40,707 nucleotides of DNA from SZUA-217 sp964194555 (GTDB lineage Bacteria; Actinomycetota; Acidimicrobiia; Spongiisociales; ZC4RG35), in assembly GCA_964194555.1 (NCBI GenBank), contig CAXMMT010000032.1, forward strand, positions 1-40,707. Reading direction: 5' to 3'. The notes beneath the pieces are model-generated. The model was not told the DNA's origin, searched no databases, and was given only the letters and a program-made list of their open reading frames with translations. Positions 31,191 to 38,971 of the stretch are shown here, in pieces. The first letter of the stretch is position 1, and every line of letters begins with the position of its first letter. Made by a program: the position numbers and the translations under genes.

Positions 31191-32279
31191 ATGGGGTTCG
31201 ACTACAAGGGTCGGATACGTCGGCTTCAGACGTCGATGACCGAACGGGGTGTGGATGTGGTCCTGCTCTCTGTCGGTGCTGACTTGCCTTATTTCATCGG
31301 GTATGAAGCGATGCAAACCGAGCGCTTGACCGTGCTCGTGGTCAGACAGAAGCACGAGCCAGTGCTGTTTGTACCCGCTCTCGAGGCGCCACGAGTCGAT
31401 CCGGGTGAGTTCGAGGTGATTGGTTGGGCTGACACTGATGATCCGTTGGTCTTCGCATCTGGCGTCGGGGGGTCTCCGTCGACAGTCGCTGTTGGCAATC
31501 AAATGTGGGCCACGTTTCTCGTCGACTTCCAAAGACTTTGGCCTCAAGCGTCCTGGATGAGCGCATCGAATCTGACCAGCGAGCTGAGGATGCGAAAAGA
31601 GCCGGCCGAGATCGAACTTCTCCGTCTTGCCGGCAATGGCGTTGATCGGGTGATGTCCAGAATTCCGGCTGAGGTTCGGTTCGGCGGGCGGACGGAACGA
31701 GAAGTGAGCCGCCAGCTGCTAGAGATGACGATTGAAGAAGGTCATGACGTGGCGGAATTTGCCATCGTGGCATCTGGGCCAAACGGGGCTTCGCCACATC
31801 ACGGTGCAGGCGAGCGTGTTATGCGCGAAGGTGATCTTGTTGTTTGCGACTACGGCGGACGCGTGGGCGGCTATTTCTCTGACTCCACCAGGACTTTCTC
31901 GGTTGGCGAACCGTCACAGCACCAGATGGAGGTGCACTCGGTTGTACTGGCGGCCAACAAAGCTGGTCGTGCCGCGGTCGCTCCCGGTGTGACGTGTGAG
32001 GATATCGACCGAGCCACCCGCAATGTGGTCGATGAGGCCGGCTACGGGCAGTCTTTCATCCATCGCACTGGCCACGGAATCGGACTTGAGGTACACGAGC
32101 ACCCCTACATCGTCGAGGGCAATCATCAGATGTTGGAGCCGGGCATGACCTTTTCGGTGGAGCCGGGGATATACCTTCCCGATCAATGTGGTGTCAGAAT
32201 CGAAGACATAGTGGCAGCGACTGAAACGACCGCAGACTCTCTCAATCGGTCATCGAGAGCGCTCGGAGTAGTTGAGTGA
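31191..32279 (+). CDS. Xaa-Pro aminopeptidase/dipeptidase (M24B)
   Basis: A 362-residue pita-bread metallopeptidase. An N-terminal creatinase-like domain (1 to about 130) precedes the catalytic domain. The five di-metal ligands are visible: Asp in VVCDYGGRV, Asp in YFSDSTRTF, His in FIHRTGHGIGLEVHEHP, Glu in TFSVEPGIYLP and Glu in GVRIEDIVAA. These enzymes release residues next to proline from peptides in the cytoplasm. There is no signal peptide. The 148-bp gap upstream contains a TCTAAT that might be a -10, but nothing else clear. The stop is 6 bp from the convergent SLH protein gene. Confidence 0.92.
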   Translation: MGFDYKGRIRRLQTSMTERGVDVVLLSVGADLPYFIGYEAMQTERLTVLVVRQKHEPVLFVPALEAPRVDPGEFEVIGWADTDDPLVFASGVGGSPSTVAVGNQMWATFLVDFQRLWPQASWMSASNLTSELRMRKEPAEIELLRLAGNGVDRVMSRIPAEVRFGGRTEREVSRQLLEMTIEEGHDVAEFAIVASGPNGASPHHGAGERVMREGDLVVCDYGGRVGGYFSDSTRTFSVGEPSQHQMEVHSVVLAANKAGRAAVAPGVTCEDIDRATRNVVDEAGYGQSFIHRTGHGIGLEVHEHPYIVEGNHQMLEPGMTFSVEPGIYLPDQCGVRIEDIVAATETTADSLNRSSRALGVVE

Positions 32280-32285
32280 ACGGTG

Positions 32286-33104
32286 CTATCCGGCCCGGAT
32301 CGTCACGGTCGTCTTCTGAATTTGCAGGCTGGCCCAATACCAGGTGCCGACCAGCGTGTATGTCCCGGCCGTGAAGGAAAAGGGATGCTCCCAACGTCGA
32401 AAAGCAAAATTCCCTTCCTCTGAAACTGGCAGGCTGACGAGTTCTTGCCCGGACCCGTCGAGGGTGAGGGTGAACCTGGTTCCGCTGCCGTTGAGTTCCG
32501 CCGTCTCCTCGACGGTGGCCGGCAACACCTGAAACAGCCCTTCCCTAATTAGGTAGGGCCGTTGGGCATCCACATCCACTGTCAGACTGCAGGTCTCACC
32601 AGTCCCTGAGCAGTTCAGCGCTGGTTGATCTCCGATAGAGATTTGGATGACGCTGGAGGGGAGAGCGAGGCTTCGCCGGAGAAAAGCAGCCATCTCACCG
32701 CGGGTCACCGCACCCAGTGGGCAATAGGTGGGTGTTGGCTGAAGACTGCATCCCTTGGTGATTCCGGCGTCGGCGATGGCGTTGATGTCGTCTTCGAAGA
32801 GGGAGTTGTCGTCGTCGGTGAACCAGTTCTTTGCTGAGATGGGAAGCCCCAGGGCCCGGCGGAGGAACGCCGCCATTTCCCCACGGGTGATATGGCTGTC
32901 GGGGCAGAATCGGGTGCCGGCGCTATCACATCCTCTGGTGATCCCAGCTTCGGCGATGGCATCGATGTCATCTTCAAAAGGCGAGTTGTTGTCGTCGATG
33001 AAGAATCCGTCGATCACTATCCCGGCGGCGGGCCCGGCAAAGACCACAGTCAGACCTATGGCGATGACAGCCGCGCCTACGCCGATGGCCCAGCGTTGCT
33101 TCAA
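32286..33104 (-). CDS. secreted protein with two SLH modules and a C-terminal beta domain
   Basis: A 272-residue exported protein. It has a signal peptide (about 1-27, WAIGVGAAVIAIGLTVVFAG), two SLH-like modules (about 33-88 and 92-150), each with the pattern GIT.GC...(F/Y)CP....TRGEMAAFLRR, and a beta-rich domain of about 115 residues with a Cys pair (LNCSGTGETCSL). SLH modules usually bind cell-wall polymers, so it is probably surface-attached. The TTG start overlaps the stop of the preceding gene (TTGA). It is the last gene of the mauE-like operon and probably a structural or substrate protein of that system. Confidence 0.82.
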   Translation of the reverse strand: MKQRWAIGVGAAVIAIGLTVVFAGPAAGIVIDGFFIDDNNSPFEDDIDAIAEAGITRGCDSAGTRFCPDSHITRGEMAAFLRRALGLPISAKNWFTDDDNSLFEDDINAIADAGITKGCSLQPTPTYCPLGAVTRGEMAAFLRRSLALPSSVIQISIGDQPALNCSGTGETCSLTVDVDAQRPYLIREGLFQVLPATVEETAELNGSGTRFTLTLDGSGQELVSLPVSEEGNFAFRRWEHPFSFTAGTYTLVGTWYWASLQIQKTTVTIRAG

Positions 33105-33559
33105 GTCAATTCCAGGGTCATGAGGACAGGATTCACCTTCGCTACCAGGTCGACCCGATCAATATGGGAGCCGAGCACCACGTAGACGCAGAATGCCCGG
33201 CCCTTGTGGCTGAAGAACCTCTGAAGGCCACTCTGCCCGGGGATAGCTCTTTGCAGGGCAGACCGGTCGAAATCCTGCGGCTTCAGGGGATGGGGGATGC
33301 CATGAGAGGCGAATGGCTGCGTGCTTGCGGCCTCGGGCCCATACTCAAAAAGCACAATCAGGACGTCGTCGGATTCCATTAGCTCGACGGCGTCTGCGCC
33401 GAAGGAGGCATCTTCAGCAGGAAGCGGAAAGGTGCCGAGATGAACCACTGTCGGCTCTCTAGCCCCGCTGGGAAGAAGCCGGAACCCCCCTCCGGTGGCC
33501 GCCACTTCCCAACCGGGTGGCACATCAAACGAGATTCCAGCGTGGCGCAGGAGACTCAC
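33101..33559 (-). CDS. hypothetical protein, 152 aa, in the mauE-like operon
   Basis: A soluble-looking protein with no signal peptide, starting MSLLRHAGISFDVPPGWEVA. The FDVPPGWEV opening resembles that of small beta-sandwich domains found in many actinobacterial exported proteins, but I cannot assign a family. The middle is acidic (DAVELMESDDVLIVLFEYG), and the C-terminal part (GRAFCVYVVLGSHIDRVDLV) ends with a hydrophobic strand pattern. Its GTG start overlaps the upstream stop (GTGA), and its stop overlaps the SLH gene, so it is co-translated with both. The role is probably tied to the operon's envelope function. Confidence 0.68.
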   Translation of the reverse strand: MSLLRHAGISFDVPPGWEVAATGGGFRLLPSGAREPTVVHLGTFPLPAEDASFGADAVELMESDDVLIVLFEYGPEAASTQPFASHGIPHPLKPQDFDRSALQRAIPGQSGLQRFFSHKGRAFCVYVVLGSHIDRVDLVAKVNPVLMTLELT

Positions 33560-34143
33560 AGCAACACTCCCACGATCGCAAGCACCCCAATCCCGGCGGA
33601 CACGACAGCTGCGCTACGTCGCAACGCCGGACCCAGATCGGCCATACGTCGGTGGAATGACGTCAATCTCGATGGGCGGTCGATACGGACAGCGAGAATG
33701 ATCGCCAGAGACCTTCCCATCCCAAAGATGCCACCAACCAATGCTCCGAGAGTCGCGGACGCCGTGAACAGCTCGGCGGCGAGTGTCGAGTAGATCCCCC
33801 AGGTGACGATAAAGGTGAAGATCCCGGCACCGAGTTGCATTCCAAAGGCTCCGCCATAAACCCATCCGCGGTAGTGACCGATCCAGTTTTCGTTTACCTG
33901 ACGGGTACTTCCGACGGGCTTCACCCGCAACAAGTCGAGAACCCCACCCACGATCACAACACCGGCGGTGATGGCCAGTCGGGTCGTTGGATCAATAGCT
34001 GATAGCAGCCTTTGGCCTGCCAACCCGAGGACTCCGCCCACTGTTGCGCCCGACAAGATGGCGCCGAGAGTGAATGCCGAGACCGTGATCCACCATTTGT
34101 GGTTGCGTGCCCGCTCGCCGAGCGGGTGGATGCTCGAGAGCAT
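33556..34143 (-). CDS. multipass membrane protein, 195 aa, in the mauE-like operon
   Basis: A polytopic membrane protein with about five hydrophobic segments: near 19-40 (ITVSAFTLGAILSGATVGGV), 55-70, 93-115 (YGGAFGMQLGAGIFTFIVTW), 125-150 and 175-195 (VVSAGIGVLAIVGVLL). It contains no cysteine, so it is not a CcdA/DsbD-type thiol transporter despite its redox neighbours. Loops are Arg-rich. No family was recognised. GGTGA lies just upstream of the ATG, overlapping the end of the 23-aa microprotein gene. It may be a channel or scaffold for the exported Cys-rich protein. Confidence 0.7.
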   Translation of the reverse strand: MLSSIHPLGERARNHKWWITVSAFTLGAILSGATVGGVLGLAGQRLLSAIDPTTRLAITAGVVIVGGVLDLLRVKPVGSTRQVNENWIGHYRGWVYGGAFGMQLGAGIFTFIVTWGIYSTLAAELFTASATLGALVGGIFGMGRSLAIILAVRIDRPSRLTSFHRRMADLGPALRRSAAVVSAGIGVLAIVGVLL

Positions 34144-34152
34144 CGACTCACC

Positions 34153-34224
34153 TCAGGGTGACCAAGTGGATCGGATGGCCGCAATAAGAGCGACCAGCAT
34201 TGCGAGAACAAGTTGGGCGGTCAT
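34153..34224 (-). CDS. 23-aa hydrophobic microprotein between mauD-like and membrane-protein genes
   Basis: A 23-codon frame, MTAQLVLAMLVALIAAIR followed by STWSP. Its ATG lies inside the ATGA stop of the mauD-like gene, and its stop is 9 nt before the start of the next membrane protein. The hydrophobic run of about 14 residues could just span or insert in a membrane. Every junction in this operon is an overlap except this one, and the microprotein exactly fills it, which argues for a real coupled gene. It is far too short for family recognition. Confidence 0.45.
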   Translation of the reverse strand: MTAQLVLAMLVALIAAIRSTWSP

Positions 34225-34913
34225 TGGTCGAGGGGGTTCTCGTGGAGTGTGGGGTCACCTGGCTCGATGCCCGACTCGGCTAGCCGGGAATCGATGTGGA
34301 GGTGGCGTTCTTCGGTGTTGAGCTGTCTTGGGTGCCGAGCGTCCGCGGCCGACTCTCGGAACATTCCCAATAGACGGTCCCAGCTTGATGCCGAGCCCTC
34401 TCCCAGTACTCGGGCCTCCCCATCCAGATGGAGGAAATATGGGGTGAGGGGAACCCGGAAGAGATCCCAGACATCGTCGGACATCACAAGGGGAATCGCT
34501 TTGGGAGCGAGTTCGGAGATACGGCTGGGAGACTCGCCGGCCGGACCCTTGGTGACGATCACAACCCTGGTTTCCGGGATAGGCAGCTCAAAGTCGCCGC
34601 TCAGCTCCTCCCAGAAAATCTGACAGGAGGCGCATCCCGAAGAGAGAAAAGCGATGAGCGTGCCGCCACGACCGTGTTCGAGTGTCACCACCCGAGCCGA
34701 CCCCTGGGGATCGACACCGCTGAGTTGGGTGATCGGCGCCTTCTCCAAGCCGATGCCTTTCGGGTTCGCTGACTCGATTCGGGTGAGGCCGTTTTCGTCT
34801 GCTCCCAGCCGATCCAACTGTCGGAGGATCTCCGCATGACTCTTGAGCAGGCCAGCCACCAGGATCAGAAGCAAGAGAATCACGACGGCTTCAATGACCA
34901 CGACTGCAGTCAT
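34221..34913 (-). CDS. MauD/TlpA-like membrane-anchored thioredoxin-fold protein
   Basis: A 230-residue protein. Membrane segment 1-23 (MTAVVVIEAVVILLLLILVA) is followed by a short helical spacer, then a redoxin/thioredoxin domain (about 55-190) with the CASC active site at Cys94/Cys97 in FLSSGCASCQIFWEEL, the usual cis-Pro region VPLTPYFLHLDGE, and a C-terminal tail of about 45 charged residues. This is the layout of MauD, the disulfide factor needed to mature the Cys-rich light chain of methylamine dehydrogenase. Starting at 34913 discards an upstream extension that overlaps the Cys-rich gene. The remaining overlap is one base (TGATG). Confidence 0.8.
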   Translation of the reverse strand: MTAVVVIEAVVILLLLILVAGLLKSHAEILRQLDRLGADENGLTRIESANPKGIGLEKAPITQLSGVDPQGSARVVTLEHGRGGTLIAFLSSGCASCQIFWEELSGDFELPIPETRVVIVTKGPAGESPSRISELAPKAIPLVMSDDVWDLFRVPLTPYFLHLDGEARVLGEGSASSWDRLLGMFRESAADARHPRQLNTEERHLHIDSRLAESGIEPGDPTLHENPLDQ

Positions 34914-36238
34914 CAGAGGATCCTCCCGCCGGTCACAGGGGTGCCTTGGGGACTCCCAAAGCTGAAGGTGGCGTCGGCTTGTCCGGCGGAGAGAGCGTTG
35001 CGAATGTGCCACGTCCCAGAGGTGAACCACCCCACTCCGGTGAAGCCGTTTCCAGTCCAGTCGCCGGTGACCGGGATTCCCGAACCCGTGAAGGAGAAGT
35101 CAAATGAGGCTGGCCCGCCTGATGCCGAAGTCCTCAGCATCCAGCGGCCCTGCCGAACCATGCCGATGGACGTGAAGCCAGTGCCATCCCAGTCGCCGAA
35201 AACAGGGATGTCGCCAGGCTCACCAAAGGTGAAGTCGTAATCGGGCGGACCGGCTCGATTGGAATTCTTGAGCATCCAGCGATTCCCTCGAACCACTCCA
35301 ATGGTGTGAACCCCGGTGCCGTTCCAGTCGCCAACAACGGGAATGTCGCCGGACCTGCCATACGCGATCAACAGGTCAGGCTCACCGGGGCCCTCGATCA
35401 ACCGGAGGAGCCATTGGAGCGAGTCCTCAGAGCCGGCAACCCCGTGACGTGAATTGCGAACCACACCAACGGTCCGGACTCCGGCATTGGAGAAGTCGCC
35501 CATTACTGGCACATCGCCCGGTCGCCCGAACATGAAAGATGAGGTCGAAGCTCCGCCGGCGAGTGAGTTGCCCAATTCCCAGTTGGCGCCATTGAGAACA
35601 GCAGGCCTGGCTGGATAGGGACCCTTCGGTCTGATGTCGGGGTGTAGGCCGGGAGCGTCGTGGCCGTACGTGACCTGGGCAACAGCATCGGTTTTGGCGC
35701 ACGACGAATCCCACTCCCAAGGGGCAACGCAGGTGACTACCCGGCAGATAATCGGCCCCATGCAAGCGTGATGGTTGTTGCACTGCCCATAGCGGAAGCG
35801 GGTGCATCCCACCTTCCGCTCGCCGCAATTGTCGTGATTGCAACGGCATTCGAAGCTCGTGCAAGTGTGACCGCAGACTCCGCTCGCTCCGCACCCACAT
35901 GAGCAACTACTCGAGTGGCAATCCATGTAGTACCGGCTCTTCCCCCCGCAGAACTTGTTTCCCTCGGCGCGCCACCATCCGCCGATGAGGCTGCCGGGTG
36001 GGCAGGTGTTGACCTGATTGACGTTGACACAGAAGTCGGTCCAACCGTCGTTGCATGCATCGAACGCTCGACAGTTGGACGGGAGGATGGCGGCTTGGGC
36101 CGTCACCGGTCGGAGTATGTAAGTGGCTGGTGCCACTACTAGGGCACTGCCTACCAGTGCGGCCCGGCGCAAGAAACCTCTTCTGCTCGTTCGGGCGTCC
36201 AGAAACCGACTTGCCGCCCCCACGAGCCGGGTGCTCAT
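34913..36238 (-). CDS. Tat-exported Cys-rich MauA-like domain fused to propeller-like repeats
   Basis: A 441-residue exported protein. A Tat signal (TSRRGFLRRAALVGSALVV, 17-35) precedes a domain with 20 cysteines between 56 and 180 that resembles the methylamine dehydrogenase light chain: Cys56-x5-Cys62, NTCPPGS (77-83), Trp88/Trp89, YMDCH (104-108) and HHACMGPIIC (156-165). By hand alignment the second TTQ tryptophan has no counterpart, since Val143-Gly144 precede Cys145. Residues about 220-441 hold four and a half repeats with G.IPV.GDW.G.G...IG at 297, 342, 387 and 432 (45-residue period). Such repeats resemble FG-GAP/propeller blades. The substrate or ligand is unknown. Confidence 0.7.
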   Translation of the reverse strand: MSTRLVGAASRFLDARTSRRGFLRRAALVGSALVVAPATYILRPVTAQAAILPSNCRAFDACNDGWTDFCVNVNQVNTCPPGSLIGGWWRAEGNKFCGGKSRYYMDCHSSSCSCGCGASGVCGHTCTSFECRCNHDNCGERKVGCTRFRYGQCNNHHACMGPIICRVVTCVAPWEWDSSCAKTDAVAQVTYGHDAPGLHPDIRPKGPYPARPAVLNGANWELGNSLAGGASTSSFMFGRPGDVPVMGDFSNAGVRTVGVVRNSRHGVAGSEDSLQWLLRLIEGPGEPDLLIAYGRSGDIPVVGDWNGTGVHTIGVVRGNRWMLKNSNRAGPPDYDFTFGEPGDIPVFGDWDGTGFTSIGMVRQGRWMLRTSASGGPASFDFSFTGSGIPVTGDWTGNGFTGVGWFTSGTWHIRNALSAGQADATFSFGSPQGTPVTGGRIL

Positions 36239-36747
36239 GAGCTCACCGTGTGCCTGAGTAGCTGGGGAAGACGAGCAAGGAGGAGATATGAGGCGTAAGC
36301 GCCAGACGCGGCAAAGACGGCGAAGAGGGCTATCTCGATCACGGTTGCATTGGTGAACAGCGGAGCGCTGCCCGACAGAGCCACCCAGGTCAAAGACACC
36401 GTGGCAGTGGCGTTGTAAGTGACGTGTATGAGACTCGGAGGGGTGTCCTCACGTCCAAAACACCCACAGCTCTGCACCGGGATCCGACCGCGGACCGCCA
36501 CCAAAACAAAGATGGTGAACCCGGCATAAAGAGCGGCCGCAGGAATCAATGCGCCCCCGGTCCCAGCGGTCAGACCCAAAACGGCGGCAGCGAGCTCTAC
36601 CACCCCGAGAGTCCTGGAAATTGAACGTGCGGAAGGCAAACCGGCAGCTCGAAGCGCCCCGACTGTCGGGTCCGGGTCCACCACCTTGGCGACTCCACTT
36701 GCGCCCAGCAACATCAAGGTGATGGCGGCAACTGCTTGTCCGAGCAC
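36235..36747 (-). CDS. mauE: MauE/DoxX-like membrane protein
   Basis: A 170-residue protein with four membrane segments: about 4-22, 45-62 (LGVVELAAAVLGLTAG), 67-86 (LIPAAALYAGFTIFVLVAV) and 130-158. SCGCFGRE with Cys94 and Cys96 follows the third segment, the motif characteristic of MauE. MauE works with MauD in forming the disulfides of the methylamine dehydrogenase light chain. Here it heads an operon with a MauA-like substrate and a MauD-like partner, which supports the same role. The GTG start is set 7 nt after a TACTCT -10 box, and its stop overlaps the next start (ATGA). Confidence 0.85.
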   Translation of the reverse strand: MLGQAVAAITLMLLGASGVAKVVDPDPTVGALRAAGLPSARSISRTLGVVELAAAVLGLTAGTGGALIPAAALYAGFTIFVLVAVRGRIPVQSCGCFGREDTPPSLIHVTYNATATVSLTWVALSGSAPLFTNATVIEIALFAVFAASGAYASYLLLARLPQLLRHTVSS

Positions 36748-36754
36748 GGCGGGC

Positions 36755-36760
36755 AGAGTA
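36755..36760 (-). promoter_or_regulatory. -10 box (TACTCT) of the mauE-like operon, leaderless type
   Basis: On the minus strand TACTCT is followed by GCCCGCC (7 nt) and then the mauE-like GTG at 36747. It lies in the 163-bp divergent gap shared with the SLH peptidase gene. Confidence 0.45.
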
Positions 36761-36910
36761 GCCCATGTCGCTCAGCATTCGAATGAGTCTTATCCTCTCG
36801 TCGTGCTCAGTGATCCGCCCCAGCCATATTGCCCACTCTTCGACTTCAGACCGCGGGTACCTCAGTCGATGAGGCAGTGGACACATTGTTAAGGCCATCG
36901 ACGTAGAAAA

Positions 36911-38971
36911 TTGAGACACATGTTCACCGTTGGGGTCGTCGTGCTCCTGAGCCTCGCCCTCATCGCCGGCGAAGTGGCATATCCACCACCCGCCGTCGCG
37001 TCCGACACGTCGACGCGTTGGGAGACCTTTTCCGAGTCTTCGGGCTGCAGTGACCCGTACACGCGAACACCTTTTGTCTCCAAGAAGGGCGGTTTAGGCG
37101 AGTCTGAGCCCATCTTGGGGCCGTTCGGCACCTACTTCGGACGCTCGATCGCAGATGTGCGTTCCCGTCTGGCGTCCTGGGGTGTTCCCGGTAGCGGAGG
37201 TCGAGTGGTCAACGTCCACCAGGACATGATCCCGGCCCTCAACCAAGTTGCCGCCAATCTCGCCGCCGAGGCGGGCAATGGTCGGGTTTACGCGATCACT
37301 TCTGTTGGCGGGTTCAACCCGAGGACCATCGGAGGGTCATATCAGCTGTCTCGCCATGGATTGGGTCTGGCCATCGACATCAATCCGCCACAGAACCCCT
37401 ACCGCGCCGACAACAAGCTGATCACCAACATGCCAACCTGGTTTGTCGACGCCTGGCGCTCTGCGGGCTTCTGTTGGGGTGGCGATTGGCAGTCCATCAA
37501 GGACCCGATGCACTTCAGCTGGATAGGTCCTGGTGCTGCTGGTTCTCCGGGTCCAGCCCTCAGCCCTGGACTACCGAATACCAACATTGCAGCGTTCGCC
37601 GGCCCGTCGGCGAGTCATTTCACACCGTTCGGCCCTGTGATGTCCCGCTACTCGCTCAGCGTTGCCGATGGCAACGGGAATGGCGCTCCCGATGTGGTCG
37701 GACTTCGGTCCCATCCGGACGGAGCAGTGATCGATATCGCTCGGAGCACCGGTGGCTACGGCGAATGCTCCACCTCGCGGTGGTTTGTCCCCGATTCAAC
37801 GGTCGCCGGCGCCCATCACGTGGTCTTTGGTGATGTGGATGGCGACAGCCGTCAGGACCTCGTCGCTCTCACCGGGTCGAACGCCACGGTGGCCACCAGA
37901 CGTGGAGAGTTCGAGGATCCAACTGTGAGGGCCACCGGTTTGGGCCCGAGCGCAGCATCGGTGACAGCTGCTGACTTCGACGGGGATCACCTTGCCGATC
38001 TCTGGGAGGGCACACCAGATGGACGGCTCAAGGTTTGGAAGGGCCCCAACTGGACGCAGCTGATCGACGACCAGCCACTCCCGGGTGGCGCTCCATTGCG
38101 AATCGTGGCTGCCGATCGGCACGGCGGGGACACCCCCGAGCTCTTCGCTCTTTACCCATCCGCCAACGGGTCCAAAGTGGAGGTCTTGACGTTCAACGAC
38201 TCATGGACGCCGGACGGGTCAATCGCTATCGGCGATTCTCCTGAACTCATAGCCGCCATCGGGGCGGGGGATTATGACGGCGACGGCCGAGCCGATGCTC
38301 AGGTCCTCGACGGCTTCGGGACGTTGACCGCCTATATCGGCAACACACCGACCGGAGTCCCCTCGGCTCGCTGGTTTCTTCATCCCGAATGGGATTGTGA
38401 CGACGACCACGCCCCGCTTTCATTCGTCGGCACCTTCTATGACGACGATGCCAGCATGTTTCAGCCCAACATCGAGGCCATCGCCGCCGCTGGGATAACC
38501 CTTGGCTGCAATCCGCCGTTCGGGGACAAGTTCTGCTCGACCGACGCGGTGACCAGGGAGGAAATGGCGGCGTTCCTGGTCAGGGCTTTGGGTCTTGAGA
38601 TAAATAGTCACCCTGGGTTTGCTGACGTGGGGGTCGACAACATCTTTGTTGATGAGATCGGTCGGCTGGCCACGGCTGGCATCACTCTCGGCTGTAGCGA
38701 GAGCGGCGACGTTTTCTGTCCCAAAGACATGGTGACAAGGGAGGAGATGGCGGCGTTCCTGGTTAGGGCTTTGGGTCTTGAGGTCAACAGCCACCCAGGT
38801 TTCGTCGATGTGACCGCAGACAACATCTTTGTTGAGGATGTTGGTCGTCTGGCGACCGCTGGCATCACTCTGGGATGCAGCCCGGACGGTGACATGTTCT
38901 GTCCCACGGGAGCGGTGTCTCGCGAAGAAATGGCGGCGTTCCTCGATCGAGCTCTTCTAGGGGGCGCTTAG
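36911..38971 (+). CDS. secreted M15-like peptidase with FG-GAP repeats and three SLH modules
   Basis: A 686-residue exported protein. A signal peptide (about 5-30) is followed by a D-Ala-D-Ala carboxypeptidase/VanY-type domain (about 65-205) with zinc ligands His149 and Asp156 in SRHGLGLAIDIN and His201 in DPMHFSW. Then come about five FG-GAP-type repeats (220-500; GDVDGDSRQDL, ADFDGDHLADL, GDYDGDGRADA), and three SLH modules (about 515-686) ending REEMAAFL.RAL. It probably trims peptidoglycan peptides or another wall peptide while attached to the surface. The start is TTG at 36911 or ATG at 36920. It is divergent from the mauE-like operon and overlaps the next gene by one base. Confidence 0.85.
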   Translation: MRHMFTVGVVVLLSLALIAGEVAYPPPAVASDTSTRWETFSESSGCSDPYTRTPFVSKKGGLGESEPILGPFGTYFGRSIADVRSRLASWGVPGSGGRVVNVHQDMIPALNQVAANLAAEAGNGRVYAITSVGGFNPRTIGGSYQLSRHGLGLAIDINPPQNPYRADNKLITNMPTWFVDAWRSAGFCWGGDWQSIKDPMHFSWIGPGAAGSPGPALSPGLPNTNIAAFAGPSASHFTPFGPVMSRYSLSVADGNGNGAPDVVGLRSHPDGAVIDIARSTGGYGECSTSRWFVPDSTVAGAHHVVFGDVDGDSRQDLVALTGSNATVATRRGEFEDPTVRATGLGPSAASVTAADFDGDHLADLWEGTPDGRLKVWKGPNWTQLIDDQPLPGGAPLRIVAADRHGGDTPELFALYPSANGSKVEVLTFNDSWTPDGSIAIGDSPELIAAIGAGDYDGDGRADAQVLDGFGTLTAYIGNTPTGVPSARWFLHPEWDCDDDHAPLSFVGTFYDDDASMFQPNIEAIAAAGITLGCNPPFGDKFCSTDAVTREEMAAFLVRALGLEINSHPGFADVGVDNIFVDEIGRLATAGITLGCSESGDVFCPKDMVTREEMAAFLVRALGLEVNSHPGFVDVTADNIFVEDVGRLATAGITLGCSPDGDMFCPTGAVSREEMAAFLDRALLGGA

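Noticed and set aside
33556..34143. CcdA/DsbD-type thiol transporter in the mauE-like operon
   Set aside because: The protein is polytopic but contains no cysteine at all.
34913..36747. A true methylamine dehydrogenase (mau) operon
   Set aside because: No heavy chain MauB, MauG or amicyanin is present, the Cys-rich protein has 20 rather than 12 cysteines in its domain, and the second TTQ tryptophan has no visible counterpart.
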